A model generated the notes under the pieces. It ran no database searches. It was not told the DNA's origin and was given only the letters and a program-made list of their open reading frames with translations. A program made the position numbers and the translations under genes. 64,000 bases of DNA from Abelmoschus esculentus (Eukaryota > Streptophyta > Magnoliopsida > Malvales > Malvaceae): the NCBI GenBank assembly GCA_035048815.1, contig JAUCBN010000025.1, positions 11,060,501-11,124,500 on the forward strand, read 5' to 3'. Of the stretch, positions 32,074 to 43,884 are shown in pieces (the first letter of the stretch is position 1; each line of letters starts with the position of its first letter).

Positions 32074-33401
32074 TGATAAGTGCTCAACACACTATCACTT
32101 TTTACTCCTTTTATGGGCATTAATTACCAAATATACACCCGCTTGGACCAATGCATGCACTCAATGTGATATATTTAGAAGTATGCTCATATAGATAATA
32201 TTTCCAGAAAAAGGCACGTTTTATTGCGTTTTCATATCTGTGCAGGAGAACCAGTGCTGCGGCAGTGACAAGGCCGAGGCAGGACCTGATGCCGAGGCAG
32301 CAGCAGAAAGACAGGAAGCAAGATTATAGGCGATGGAAAGACAAAAATCCAAGGAACGTGTCTGGACTTGAAGCCCATAAATCGGAGCTGGCTAGCACAA
32401 GGAAAAGCCCAAGGGAAGACCATGCGGTAAAGCCCCTTAGCCGAATATAAACTTGGAAATATATTATTATTATGTACTTGACTTGTTCCCTACTCCAAGT
32501 TGTATTCTACTTAGGAAAGGTTTGCCCTAGGTCTAGCCTATATAAGGACCTAGCCACCCAATGTAATAGAGAACGAACTACCTAGGGAGAGAGCCAACTT
32601 TTACTCTTGTTTCTTTCCTCTCCATCATGTTCTAAACCTTCTTAGGGATTAGGTGAAGGGTGTAGAGTATTTGTGAGAGGAGATTGTACTTTGTCTTTGT
32701 TTCAATGCAATAAAGATTATCAAGGTTTGCTTATCCTTTGTTATTCCTTGTTTCACAATTGAGCTCGGGAGAGGATATTGTGATCATCCATTTATCTAAG
32801 CTCGGGAGAGTTAGATTCACGAAAGGGGTAAGTATGGTGTTTCAATCGCGAAATACTAACTCGGCCTAGGGATAGGTTAAGAGTTTCAGCGGCTAAAAGA
32901 AGTGTGAGATTGGTTGGTGAGTATAATTGGTTCACGCCGGGAGGTATCATCAAGGACTAGTCATCAACAGCACTCTGACTTAGGGATAAGCAGAGTCATC
33001 CAAGGACACTTTGCCGAACTTTGGTAAAGTCTGCCCACGAGCAAGGGATTGCCGCGGCAGACAGTGTTATCGCTGCCCAGGCAGTAAAACTGTAGTGCTG
33101 CCGAGGCAGTGATATACGATTGCATTGGACGGAGACAAGTCAATCAATTCCACAATACAACGCAACTGGATCCTAGCCCATCTCTCTCTACTATTTCAAT
33201 CCTTTACTTTTATTTTAGTTATTTTAGTTTAGATAAATCAAATCAACTTACTTGTGTTTTTATCTTTTTACAGAACAAGGAGGTGAAGAAGACATATTAA
33301 GTATACCGGTCCCTGAGGAGACGATAACTCGATAATATACTTATCACTTATTACTTGCGATGTGTCCAATTGCACTGAACGCGCACTTTTGACACGCGAC
33401 A
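32074..33401 (+). repeat. 3' LTR of element J (1328 bp)
   Basis: It starts TGATAAGTGCTCAACAC and ends GACACGCGACA, with the target copy AGGGA immediately after. TATA-like CTATATAAGG lies at about 32538. The CTGCCGCGGCAG-type motifs are at 33049-33110. It is colinear with the other Athila-like LTRs of the window. Confidence 0.92.
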
Positions 33402-33728
33402 AGGGACCTCTTCCTCACAAAATTGTTCAACATCTATAGGTTGGTTCTCGAGAACCTGAACTGGTTGACTAGCGGACACTCTCGCAGGGTTTGCATCATT
33501 TGGTGTGTTGGATTGAACCTTATGGCGAGAAGCAGTACCATCTGGCTCTGACATCCCTTCATTTCCTATTTTTTCCTTTCTGCGATTCTTACCTAGTAGT
33601 GTAGTAAGCTCGGATAGAATAGAAGCTTGGGACTGAGCAATCTGAACGCTAATGTTTTTCTCAATGTCCTTGAGGCGGTCTTCCAAAGACTTTTGGCCTT
33701 TTTCCAGATTGTCCACACGATCTTCCAT
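33402..33728 (-). pseudogene. gag of element I, N-terminal part (cut by J)
   Basis: It starts at ATG 33728 (MEDRVDNLEKGQKSLEDRL). The first 50 residues have a heptad-like charged pattern suggesting a coiled coil (DNLEKGQKSLEDRLKDIEKN). A polar linker (HKVQSNTPNDANPARV) runs into the J target site at 33402-33406, and the same gag continues at 28066 on the other side of J. Confidence 0.82.
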
Positions 33729-35539
33729 TTGATACTTTCGGTAATGTGTGAGATGAAAATGTGGTATGGTGGTTTTCTAGATGCATAAAAATATGCACAT
33801 AGTTAGAATAATGTCAAAAATAAACAAATGCATGTATGATGCAAATGCAGAAGCAAATGATGCCAAATGTATGCAGGTATAGGTATTGATCCATGCTGGT
33901 AATCACCCTATTGGATTACTTTCACGGGAAATAGAGGGTCCATTACAACATTAGGGGAAACTAGTCCTATACACGAGTACTAGCCCTAATTCCTATTGTA
34001 TTTATGGCCATATGTTGCTTGCTTGATTTGGAAATCTCTGTTACATTATGAGCTACGGTCTCCTTGGTTGACCCGATTTCATCTCTAACTCCTCTTTAAA
34101 CCTCAATCCTCAAGATTTGTATGGCATTGGTCTTTATCGTAGATCGTTTGAGCAACCTACCATGTTGGTGTTGCTAACAATGGTTTCTTCTTGTTGATGC
34201 TTCTTCCAAAGCTGAATTGTTCTCGGTAATCCTAGATAGTGTCTTCGATCCACGTGAAGTGGGTCGGTAAGGTATTGACCTTTTGTTCTTCTTCTTGCAG
34301 TCTGATAAAAACTATTTCTTCATTGATGTGTTTGAGAATTCGGTCCATTACCTTTTTATTGATCGGTGCTTTATATCGGACTTTGACTTGAACTATGGCT
34401 GGCAAAATGACACCGATTCTACACGTCTAATAACCTATTCTGCGGTTAGGTTCTCGTAGCTTTCTGTTACATCCATATGTCCATTTGAAATCTTGGGTTG
34501 TCATTCGATTGTAGACTCGGGCAAAAATGCATAACAATCACCTATTCTTTGTGCTTTATATCTGCTTCCGACCCGACCTCCGGATGGTAGGATGATATCG
34601 GTTATGTATCTCTAATACCTCATTCATCAAACTTTGGTTTCCTGTTACATCCTTCATGTTCGCTTGAAATCCAAGACTGACATTCTGATGTAGACCCGAA
34701 TAAATACATGGTCATTACCTGATAAATCGGTAGACTGTTGCCTGGGGCTCTTCGATTGTCCTCTAACCGGTGTTTGATGGATAATGACCTTAGCAAATCT
34801 TATCCCTTAATCAGTATCTCTGATCGGTTTCTAACACTAGGGTTGGGGTTCTTAGATACCTCTCTTCCATGGTGAAAGTTTCCTATGTATGATGAACCAC
34901 TCGAATCAATACCTCCTAATGCAATACAAAATGTGATGATGCATGCAAAAAGGGAAATAAAAACATGAAGAAAATATGTTAGTATCGGGTAAGATAATAA
35001 ACACAAAATAAATTAAATTACGTAAAATAAACAGAGAAGAGCAACCTTAGATATCCAGTCTAGTTCACCTAGGGTATCTACATGGCTCTAATGAGGTGGG
35101 TATTCTAATTCTCTACATGTAGTGTTGGTGCTAAAGGGGACCCGAATTGTCCGAGCTGTCCTCTACTAAGAGTAGCAAGGCCCCCGATCATCACCCATTA
35201 TAGGCTCATTTTGATCGGGTTCAATTCAGGGGGACCCGTTCGCTTATATGCCCATACGAAGGAACGATATCCTCACGAAATCATAAGGTAGTGGAACCCC
35301 GAAGGTACTTCGGCTAGGGCCCATACAGGAGAACGATATCTCCACGAAAGCGTTAGCCCTTTCCCCCACTTAGATGGACGAGTTTAGATGTAAATTTTAA
35401 ATGCGGAAAAATAAAAGCGCAAATTCAATTGAAAATTAATTTGATCGTTACTTTAGCCCAAAATATTTAATATTAGTAAAGCGGTAATCGTTTAAAAGCT
35501 TGACTCTCTTTTTTGTTTTTGAAAAAAAACCAAAATTTG
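33729..35539 (-). other. 5' leader of element I
   Basis: About 1.8 kb separate the PBS from gag. No ORF with recognisable similarity is present; the longest is 68 codons. The stretch at about 35040-35370 is relatively GC-rich with direct phrases (ACGAAGGAACGATATC, CAGGAGAACGATATC) and may belong to packaging or dimerisation sequence. That last point is inference. Confidence 0.5.
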
Positions 35540-35540
35540 T

Positions 35541-35558
35541 CCCCAGCGGAGTCGCCAC
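35541..35558 (-). other. Primer binding site of element I (tRNA-Arg-like)
   Basis: On the minus strand TGGCGACTCCGCTGGGGA starts two bases after the LTR end. A TGGCGACTCC..TGGGGA site complementary to tRNA-Arg is the form reported for Ogre-type elements; I recall this from the family and cannot check the tRNA here. Confidence 0.65.
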
Positions 35559-35559
35559 C

Positions 35560-37598
35560 TGTAGCGATCTAAAAATTCCACACTTAATTAAATTCGCTTA
35601 AATATTAATTTTTCGGTGTTGGAAAACATTTCGAGTGTCGGTTTGAAAATTAATGTCTTCCACGTGGGGGTTTTCTTTTAAAAATCATTTTGTAAAATTG
35701 GAGTCGCCACCGATCATTTTGGTAGACCGGACACCATAAAACCAAAGATTTAAAAGTTTGAGGTTCGGAAGTCGGTTACGGATGGGGAAGGATTAGCGCC
35801 CCACACCGCCCAAAAATTGGTACTTTGTTTAATTACCACTTTAATAATATTAAACTTTTCGGGCTAATTTAACGATCGAATTAATTTTGAATTGAACGTG
35901 CAAATTTATTTTGAAGCATCTAAACCCGAAGGTAAGCGTCTGAACCACCACCACTACACTAGAGTTGGCCTCGCTTACGACCGAATTTAGGAGCCCGCAT
36001 TAAACAAATTAATATCATTTATGCATTCTTAAAAGCAAGATAAGTCGAACATAAAAGATAGAAAATAAGAAAACAAAAACAAATCGAGTATCCATGAACA
36101 TAATGTTTGCAAATGAAGGCAGCACATGCTATTGATAAAGACATATCTCACGTGTCTTTTATTGTAAAGCAAAAATGGACTATGGGCTATGGCATTCAAA
36201 CATTACATGCACAGTATAAAAGGAAATAATGCTATAAAATAATAATACATACATACATCATGGCATATGTTTGAAATTATAAAAGGAAAGTAATGGTAAC
36301 AGGAAAAACAAAAGTCAGATGGCTTTGAAATTTAAAAAAACAATTAAAAGCAGTAATGGAAAGTAAAAATATATATTCACAATTTTAATCCTAGAAATAC
36401 GAGTCAAATTTAAATAAAATAAATAGCTTTTAATGCTTAAAATCAAGACAGAACAAATAGGAAAGTAAATTTAAAAACATTGTTTCTATACTAAATAATA
36501 AACCGTGACCACTCAGTTTTCCATATTTCCTATTTTCATAAACACAAAATAACTCAAAAACACGTTAGTTTTGGAGGACAAGACCAGAACCAAAGTTCTT
36601 AATCCCAGAAATGTAAACTCAAGTGACAATCGGAGGTTCTAGCCTCGGAGGTTCTGGCCATCGGCCACTCCTACCGTCATTGGTCTCTCCGACCGACATT
36701 GAAGAACACCGAAGGGCGACTGGATTCATAGAACCCTTAGCCTCGGAGCTAACCAGAGACCCTTTGGTTTTTAAAGGGAGAAACAAGAGAAACGAAGAGC
36801 CAGATGTTTCCTCCGGTCTCATTCTCCTCGTAAAGGCTCACCGTTTAGGGATTTTGCCGGCGATGGAGTCAACCATCTAGGGAGTTTGCTCTTTTCTTTT
36901 TTGTTGATTGTTCTATTGTTTGGTTGAGATGCATGCAAAGAAAGAAAGAAGAAAAATAGAAAGGAGAAACTTTGGTTACCAGAGAAACTTCTGGTGTTTT
37001 TGGATTGATAATAAATTTTTTTACAACTGATGTTTTTTTTGATACAATGAAGCTCCCCTTTGTCTTTACAATGGTTCTCCTTTTAATTTGATAAAACTCT
37101 GGTGCTTTTCCTTTTTGGAATGAAGATTTAAGAGTCCTTTTTGCTTCGCAGGTTTGATTATCCCATGTTTTCCTTTTTCAGCTTTGCATTAAATTTCTTC
37201 CTTTTTTTTGCAGGTCTCAGCGGCAGCATGGGGGTGCAGGTAGCGACAAACGAGGAGGCGCTCTGCAGTCGAAGAGTCACGGGTTAACCAAGGGTCTCCA
37301 AATCTAATCTTGACTGTTGATTCGCCTCTCAGATCCGACGACTGGTATGAAGGGCGGCTGCAGTAGAAAATATTAGATGGATTAAGGTTTTGATAGGAGT
37401 TGGGCTCACATCTGGGCTGTCATAATAATTTTAGCATGGGTCTTGTAAATTAGGACTTATGGTTATTATTTATTTCATGGATTACTTATATATATTTTTG
37501 GGCATGATAATAATAACACTAATATAAAATAGCGTACGAAAGGCCCTTATTTTAAAATTAAAGGTTTAAATTTTTTTGGTTAAAAATGGGTGATTACA
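35560..37598 (-). repeat. 5' LTR of element I (2039 bp)
   Basis: On the minus strand it starts TGTAATCACCC and ends GATCGCTACA. It is the more complete of the two I LTRs. By hand, differences from the other copy run at roughly 1-6 percent depending on the segment, mostly transitions. The right flank CATGT is the target copy. Confidence 0.9.
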
Positions 37599-38519
37599 CA
37601 TGTACAAAAGTACAAGTGTGAGAACCACAATTGGTATCTAATACCCAAGAAGAATATATTGACAGATTCACATCAATAACATAAATACCTGAAGTAGATG
37701 CACCATCTAATTTTGCCTTCTTAACCTCTTCAAGTTAGATGGGGCAATTTCTTTTCCAGTGTCCGGTCTTATTGTAGTGGAAACATTTTCCTTCCTCGCT
37801 AACTCTCCCTTTCGGTTTTAGTACATCTTGTCCTTTGGTCATAGGCTTACCATTACCCTTGTACTTTTCCACTGCTTTTCCCTTTCCTTGCGGACCATTA
37901 GAATGGGCTTAGGTCCAACCTTAGTCATATTGTTCTCAACAATGTGTAACATGCCAAGTAACTGTGGCAAAGTTTTGTTAATTTCATTCATGTTTAAATT
38001 AAGGACAAATTGATTGAAGCTATTCGGCAACGATTGCATAATAACATCAGTAGCAAATTCATCTTTGAGAGGAAATCCTAACTTTTCCAATGTTTGGATA
38101 TGGCCCATCATCTTGATGACATGAGCTCCTACAAGAGATCCCTCTACCATTTTGCATTAAAATAGAGCTTTAGAGGTCTCATACCTCTCTTGACGTGCTT
38201 GCCCCTCATATATTTCCTTGAGGTTTTGAATCATATCATATGCAACCATGTCCTCGTGTTGCTTCTAAAGATCAAGAGTCATGGTAGCAAGCATAAGACA
38301 TCCGACATCTAACATGTCAATCATATGTTTCTTAAACTTTTCTTTGTCAGCTCTAGAAGCATTAGTTTTTGGTTCATCTGGAATAGGTTATTCAATGACA
38401 TATTCTTTTCTTTCCTGTTTGAGAACAATTCTCAAATTGCGAAACCAATCAAGGAAGTTTATGTCATTGAGTTTCTCCTTCTCAAGGCGTGATCGCAATG
38501 ATAAAGTGTTGTTTGCCAT
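37599..38519 (-). pseudogene. Copia element G: gag, zinc knuckle and start of protease
   Basis: The start is the ATG at 38519 (MANNTLSLRSRLEKEK), homologous to F gag at 14402. It has FLDWFRNLRIVLKQERKEYV, a region with several stops around 38160-38280, and then MVEGSLVGAHVIKMMGHIQTLEKLGFPL (38150 down to 38060). The zinc knuckle reads KCFHYNKTGHWKRNC-like near 37780: here the second Cys is Tyr, whereas F lost the first Cys. The protease start (WVLDT-type) is cut by element I at 37603. Confidence 0.82.
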
Positions 38520-39897
38520 ATACATCTACAATAATGGAAATAAATAAAGTAAATTTACCAATTTAAAATATTATAAATAGGTCTTTGTTTATAAAATACT
38601 CCCACTATTTTGTTCAAAATTAAAAATCCCTCTTGTTTTTAATTTCGGAAAAAATCAACGAAAATTTTTCTAGTGAGCAAGGATCCATAATTCACCAATT
38701 TCCTAAGCTTTTCTTTTAGGATAGGGGTTATTTAGGTAAGTAACCCTTTACTAATTACATCTCATGTAACTCCTCCATTTGGTGAACAACTCTTGTTCAG
38801 TCATCTCATGACTTAACCAAATACTTAGCCTTTAGGTTTCTAATCCTATTAGAATAACCTAACTAAGTCATTACCAATATTTCGACCGACGAATATCACT
38901 TGCTTATTCTTCGCGTTTAAACAAGATAGACTTATGTGCCAATGCTTTGGCAGAACCCACATAAGATCGATCAAGGTCTTAACGAGGGAAAATATTGGAT
39001 GGCTATTTTTAACTTAGATTAATTTTAGGGAAATCTTTAAATATCTCATCGTTATTTCTTTTAATTAGGCCCTTATTTGATCTCATCAATATATACGAAC
39101 AAAAGATATATATCATACATTGCATCACATACATGATAGATATAAAGCAATAAAAATGCAATGGTTATAGCCCAAAATAAAGAACAAAGGTGGCCCATCC
39201 CAAGCCAATGGGAGAACCTTAAAACCCTAATCATATACTAAAGCTTCTTCTCAAGCATCTTCTCGCCTTTGGTCCAAACGTCTCGTCTGCTTCTTGGAAT
39301 ATCATTACAATTATAGAAACTCGTTTTACATACGAGGGAGTAAGATGAGAAGAGAAGTAAAACAGAGATATAGAAAGGCACAACACGCAGGCCATATTTA
39401 AATTTTACAACTATTGTAAAAATAAGGGTTATAACCATGTATGTAAAGCACCGTGCCAAAGCAAACATATCATCTATCACGAATTCATTAATTACCAATA
39501 TGGGACTACAATCTATGTTGCCTACGAAGGGGTCAATTATTCCTCATTATTTTTCTATGGAAAAACCTCACGGTTTGATAACTTTTATCAACAGAATCGT
39601 GTTTTAAAGATTTTAAATCCCTTAGATTTTTCCGCATTGGAAAAACAATTATTCCTTTTCTTTGATGCGATCTGCCATCGCACTTCTGCCGATCACTATG
39701 TCAACGATTGACATATGATTATCGTAAAACCCTTTGCAGCAACATTGCGACTGTAAAATTCATTAATAGATTAACATATTAATCATATCCCTAATCGACT
39801 ACAAATATCAATATATATTGTCGAAATAGTAAAATAAATCATGCATCTCATACATATCGCATCATCCAAGTATTTAACTCGATAACGGATCGTACAA
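38520..39897 (-). other. 5' leader of copia element G
   Basis: A non-coding leader of about 1.4 kb. Its gag-proximal end matches the F leader (14007-14401). The distal 1 kb has no counterpart in the window because E cut F there. No coding potential recognised. Confidence 0.65.
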
Positions 39898-39912
39898 GTG
39901 GATCTGATACCA
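39898..39912 (-). other. Primer binding site of copia element G (tRNA-Met type)
   Basis: On the minus strand TGGTATCAGATCCAC follows the LTR end by one base. This is the usual initiator tRNA-Met site of plant copia elements. Confidence 0.85.
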
Positions 39913-39913
39913 C

Positions 39914-40764
39914 TATTGGGACTGTCGGCACACCCCATGGCGCAGCGGAACAAAATTATGACGGTCTTTTCAGTGATCAATGTACGCTTAATTCGAAATC
40001 GGGAGGAAGAGATGTGGCGACTTACATTGGTTTCCTTGATAAGCAGCAAAAAAAACTAGATCTGCTACAATCACGATCGTTCAACAATCCAAATGTTTAG
40101 CCTCTACGAATATCATGTCGGTCTCTACTCAGTTCACCCGGTTGAGAGTAAATCTCAAAAAACTATTTTTCTTGATTTTAGGTTTTGGGAATTCGGGATT
40201 CTCTAATACGACTACTGGACCAAAAATCCCTTATATATGTGTAACCTTAGGTATTAAAGTTTTATTCCGAATTTGTTATAGGAAATAATTAATTTTATTA
40301 TTTCCTTAAATTTTGGGATTTATATTTAATCCGAATTTGAAAAGGAATACTATTACTTTAATTATATCATTTGATTAAATTCTGGATTAAATATAATCTA
40401 TTTATACATATATATTTGTTGCTCCTTTTTAACCATTCGGTTTGACCCTGTAGACTCATTGTAACGTTAGTAATAATATTAGAACAATTCTAATATTACA
40501 AACAATGAGTGACATCTAGCAATATATCATTGTCATCTAAGTTATAAGAGATCATGATTCGATGTATCATGTTCGTGACCAACTCTCTTAATGCATTGTA
40601 TCCTTTTGTCCTTTTATATCTATAATAGGCACAAGTCTTGGAACACACTTGTATAGCCTATTTTAATGTTTCTTGATATCTAGAGTGGACTACTATTAAT
40701 GAATAATTTGTGATATCTCGTATCAACCTATTCAAGCATGGCCATGCATTTCTAGTCTCACTCA
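39914..40764 (-). repeat. Truncated 5' LTR of copia element G
   Basis: It is homologous in inverted orientation to the 3' LTR of F (about 18930-19788). It ends abruptly at 40760-40764 (ACTCA), where gypsy H reverse transcriptase begins; about 580 bp of the LTR start are missing. Confidence 0.82.
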
Positions 40765-41909
40765 CACTTGCTAAACTTAGCAAAAAGACGTCTGTCCCTC
40801 AACGTATGAAGCACAACCCTAAGATGCTCATCGTGCTCTTCTTCTGACTGACAGTAGACCAAGTTCTCATCTATAAACACTACCACAAACTGATCTAGAT
40901 AAGGATGAAAGATCCGGTTCATGAGATCCATGAACGCTACAGGAGCATTGGTAAGCCCAGAAGGCATTACCAAGAACTCGTAGTGGTTGTATCGCATCCT
41001 AAAAGCGGTTTTCTAAACATCCTTCTTAACTACCTTCAACTGGTAGTAACCAGACCTCAAGTCTATCTTTGACAACACACGGGCACCTCTCAACTGGTCA
41101 AACAGATCGTCGATCCTAGGAAAAAGGTAGCGATTCTTTATCTTTACCTTGTTAAGTTGTCGGTAGACAATGCACATCCTCATTGACCCATCTTTCTTTT
41201 TCACGAACAGAACTGGAGCACCCCAACGTGAAACATTCGGTCGCATAAAAAACTTTTCCAGCAACTCTTGGATTTGACTCTTTAACTCTGTCATCTTTGT
41301 AGGTTCCATACAGTAAGGAGTGATGGACATCGGTGTCGTACCTGGCAACATCTCCATACGAAACTCAAGCTCTCGATCTGGTGGTAAACCCGGTAACTCC
41401 TTGGGAAACACATCAACAAACTCACAAAATGTTCGAAGACTCTCCAAAGTTGGAACCTTAACCCTCGTATCAACCATGTGAGCTAAGAAAGCCTCACAAC
41501 CTTGTTGTATCAACTTCTGTGCAGCCAGAGCTAAAACAACGTTAGGGATACAAGGATTCCTATCTCCCCTGACTACTAACTTGGAACCATTGACAACTCT
41601 CAACTTCAAACTCTTAGCTCTATAACCCAAGCTAGCATCGTGCTCAAACAACCAATCCAAACCTAAGATCGCGTCAAACTCTTGAAAAGGTAAGATCATA
41701 AGGTCCACTAAAAAGATTGAACCTTGCATCACGATCGGACACCTCTGATACACCTTATCCACTAACACATCTAAACCCAACGGACTTGACACTTTAACCC
41801 CTATCTTTACATCCAAAGCCGGCAAACCCCATTGTTCCGATATCTCACTACGGATGTATGAATGCGTAGACCTCGAGTCCACTAATGCAACTATAGGTAC
41901 AGAGAACAA
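40765..41909 (-). pseudogene. Protease and reverse transcriptase of element H (frameshifted, catalytic changes)
   Basis: Protease comes first: ALVDSRSTHSYI, where relatives have D-S-G, so the active-site Gly is Arg. Typical LPFQEFDAILGLDWLFEHDA follows. The RT reads FVDVFPKELPGLPPDRELEF, VLFVKKKDGSMRMCIVYRQL, RIDDLFDQLRGARVLSKIDL and RSGYYQLKV. A stop/frameshift lies near 41000-41013, after which RYNHYEFLVMPSGLTNAP continues. The polymerase box is FIDENLVYCQS instead of the usual YxDD form, so the second Asp is Glu. The frame ends at FAKFSKC, fused to copia sequence. This lineage is Tekay/Del by overall resemblance. Confidence 0.88.
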
Positions 41910-43050
41910 AGAGAAAGTACCTGAGATAAAATCGGTGGGCTCGCGCTTCTCCTGAGCTCTAATTTCATACTGCCTCGCTAGTGCCCTAGCGGTAGACTGA
42001 AACGTGCCCCTACTCTAGTGGTTGGTAGTCTGAATCGCACATCACCTAGAGAACCCTCGACCCCTCTAAGCTGGATAAGAGGTCCTCTGACTCTGAACCG
42101 GTACGGTAGTAGCAGCAGCATGCCATTCTTTCACAAGATGGTCTCGAGATCCACACTCAAAGTAAGCTCAGTTCGGTCCCAAACACTCACCACGGTGCCT
42201 ACGCCTACACTGATTACAAACTGACATACTTTCACTCCCTTGAGAACTCTCGGGACTCATCATAGACGATGATGAAGGCCTCCTACGACTAGCAGACTTT
42301 GACATGTGATCATACCTCGAACTATGATTCGTGCCTCCCCTACCATAATTCCAACAGCTTCTATCCCTCCTAGACTGAGATTGGGAGCTGTTAGAGGACT
42401 GATTCCTCCCATTGATATTACCTTATCCTCCCGCAAAACCATATGGCAAACCTTGCAACCTGCTCTAAAGCCTTAGCACTAGTTGCCAACTCAAAAAACA
42501 CCTGCGGTGTGTTAGCTGTCAGATAGGTCTAGATCTCTTTCCTCAAACCTCTCAGAAACTTCTTGCACCTCATCTTCTCGGTAGCTATCAACTCAGGTGC
42601 ATACCTACTCAGCTATAGGAATTCCTGCTCATACTTAAAGACTGTATGATTACCTTACACAAGGTGGGTGAACTGATCTCTCAACCAATCGATGTGAGTC
42701 TCACCCACATAATTTTTCTCAAACTCATCCATGAAGTCGTCCCATGTCGGCTGATTGGGATACCACTCCATTTCAACTATTTTCCACCATTCTCAAGCGT
42801 TCTCCTTGAGCAGAGAAAGAACACAAGACAGCTTGTCCTCGGACCTCAACCGCATTTGCCTCATGATCCACCGAGTATCACGAAGCCACTGATCTGCCTT
42901 CACAGGATTGTCTTGGCCAGAACCCAAGAAATCCGTAGCACCTTGCCTACGAACCCTCTCGATAGGTGCCTCACGTGGGGTAGGTGTACTCCTCGAGATA
43001 ACCCTCACTATCCGATACAAAGCTTGGTGCAGATGGATGAAATATTTTGC
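41910..43050 (-). pseudogene. gag of element H (degenerate)
   Basis: Pieces of a Tekay-type Gag are readable on the minus strand. They are GATDFLGSGQDNPVKADQWL with RDTRWIMRQMRLRSEDKLSC (about 42960-42790), the gag core, and a zinc knuckle CNQCRRRHRGEC at about 42190-42225. A second knuckle (about 42115-42165) has lost its terminal Cys (TGG, Trp). Several stops interrupt it. Start and end cannot be fixed. Confidence 0.75.
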
Positions 43051-43310
43051 CCTTGCCTAACCCCTTCTTCCGAATTATTCACCTCATACGTTTGGTCCTT
43101 CTCAAAGCTCCCCTAACGGGATCCCAAACTCTCCTCGATAGCTTTGGCCCTCCAAGGCATGATTCACTTCTGAACAGTCAACCAAAACGGATTACACCAT
43201 CAAAAAATCATCTTTTCAAGTACTACTAAGACTCATGAAAATGTATTTGCTAGTCACTTATCACAACTCCCGACTTTTATCACCCGGGATATCCTAGAAC
43301 CAACTAAACC

Positions 43311-43325
43311 TAGGCTCTGATACCA
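43311..43325 (-). other. Primer binding site of element H (tRNA-Met type)
   Basis: On the minus strand TGGTATCAGAGCCTA lies five bases inside the LTR boundary at 43331. It is the canonical initiator tRNA-Met site of chromoviruses. Confidence 0.9.
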
Positions 43326-43884
43326 CTAAATGTAACACCCCAAACTCGGGAGCCACATTTTGGCGACAAGCCCAACCCGTAACCATAAAATTTCAAAATC
43401 TAATCCAAGTCAAACCGTTAAATATTACATAATTCAAAATGATATTTAAAATCCAAAGTAGTTTCACAACCCAAAATATCATCGGAGCTCCAAACACAAG
43501 TTTGATAAAACATTTGACCTTAACAACTTAAAATAAAATAAAGTTACAATTACAATGATGGTCCTACGAATACAAGTAGATGGCCCAAATAATCTAGTAA
43601 TTGTACTTTACCAACAAGTCAATGTTGAAGTCTCCAAAAGATGGCGCTCCACCACGCCCGCCCAAACTTCCATCTACTTACCTACGCATGGAAACAAATT
43701 CCAAAACGCTAAGCTACAAAAGCTCAGTGGGTACACAACCTATCGAATGTGCTTTCAAGTGAATCATAAAAATAAACATGCGAGAAAGGAATATGATGAT
43801 ATGACATGCTAAATGCAACCAAAGCATAAAGTAAACAAATCAAAAGTGAGGCCCACTGCTAACATGACACTGGGAACTCACCCG

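Larger units (their letters stand above)
28072..33401 (+). mobile_element. Element J: Athila-like element with intact env-position ORF, TSD AGGGA
   Basis: J is flanked by AGGGA at 28067-28071 and 33402-33406. The order is truncated 5' LTR (28072-28583), protease remnant, splice-acceptor-like site and leader, env-position ORF (29608-31143), 3' non-coding region, polypurine tract, and full 3' LTR (32074-33401). PBS, gag, RT, RNase H and integrase are missing. Since the target duplication is perfect, it inserted as a longer element and then lost its interior, or it moved as a defective copy using other elements' proteins. It splits the gag of element I. Confidence 0.92.
21809..37598 (-). mobile_element. 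Element I: 15.8-kb gag-only Tat/Ogre-like Ty3/gypsy element
   Basis: The element is bounded by two LTRs (21809-23657 and 35560-37598) and flanked by CCTGT (21804-21808) and CATGT (37599-37603), a target duplication with one change. On the minus strand the order is 5' LTR, PBS, long leader, gag, long non-coding region with tandem arrays, polypurine tract and 3' LTR. No protease, RT, RNase H or integrase trace is visible, so it is probably non-autonomous. The gag style (CxYHxGxxGHxxENC) and PBS suggest the Tat/Ogre lineage. Without element J it would be about 10.5 kb. It split copia element G. Confidence 0.88.
40765..43330 (-). mobile_element. Element H: 5' half of a Tekay/Del-type chromovirus
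   Basis: On the minus strand the order is PBS, gag, protease and the first part of RT. The RT is cut at 40760-40764 by fusion to copia G. H shares the LTR P (43331-53041) with element O on the far side. Confidence 0.85.

Noticed and set aside
34800..35006. 68-codon ORF in the leader of element I as an Ogre-type ORF1
   Set aside because: Too short, with no recognisable similarity, and Ogre ORF1 is much longer.
42646..43116. 156-codon plus-strand ORF over the H gag
   Set aside because: It is antisense to readable Tekay Gag motifs on the minus strand.
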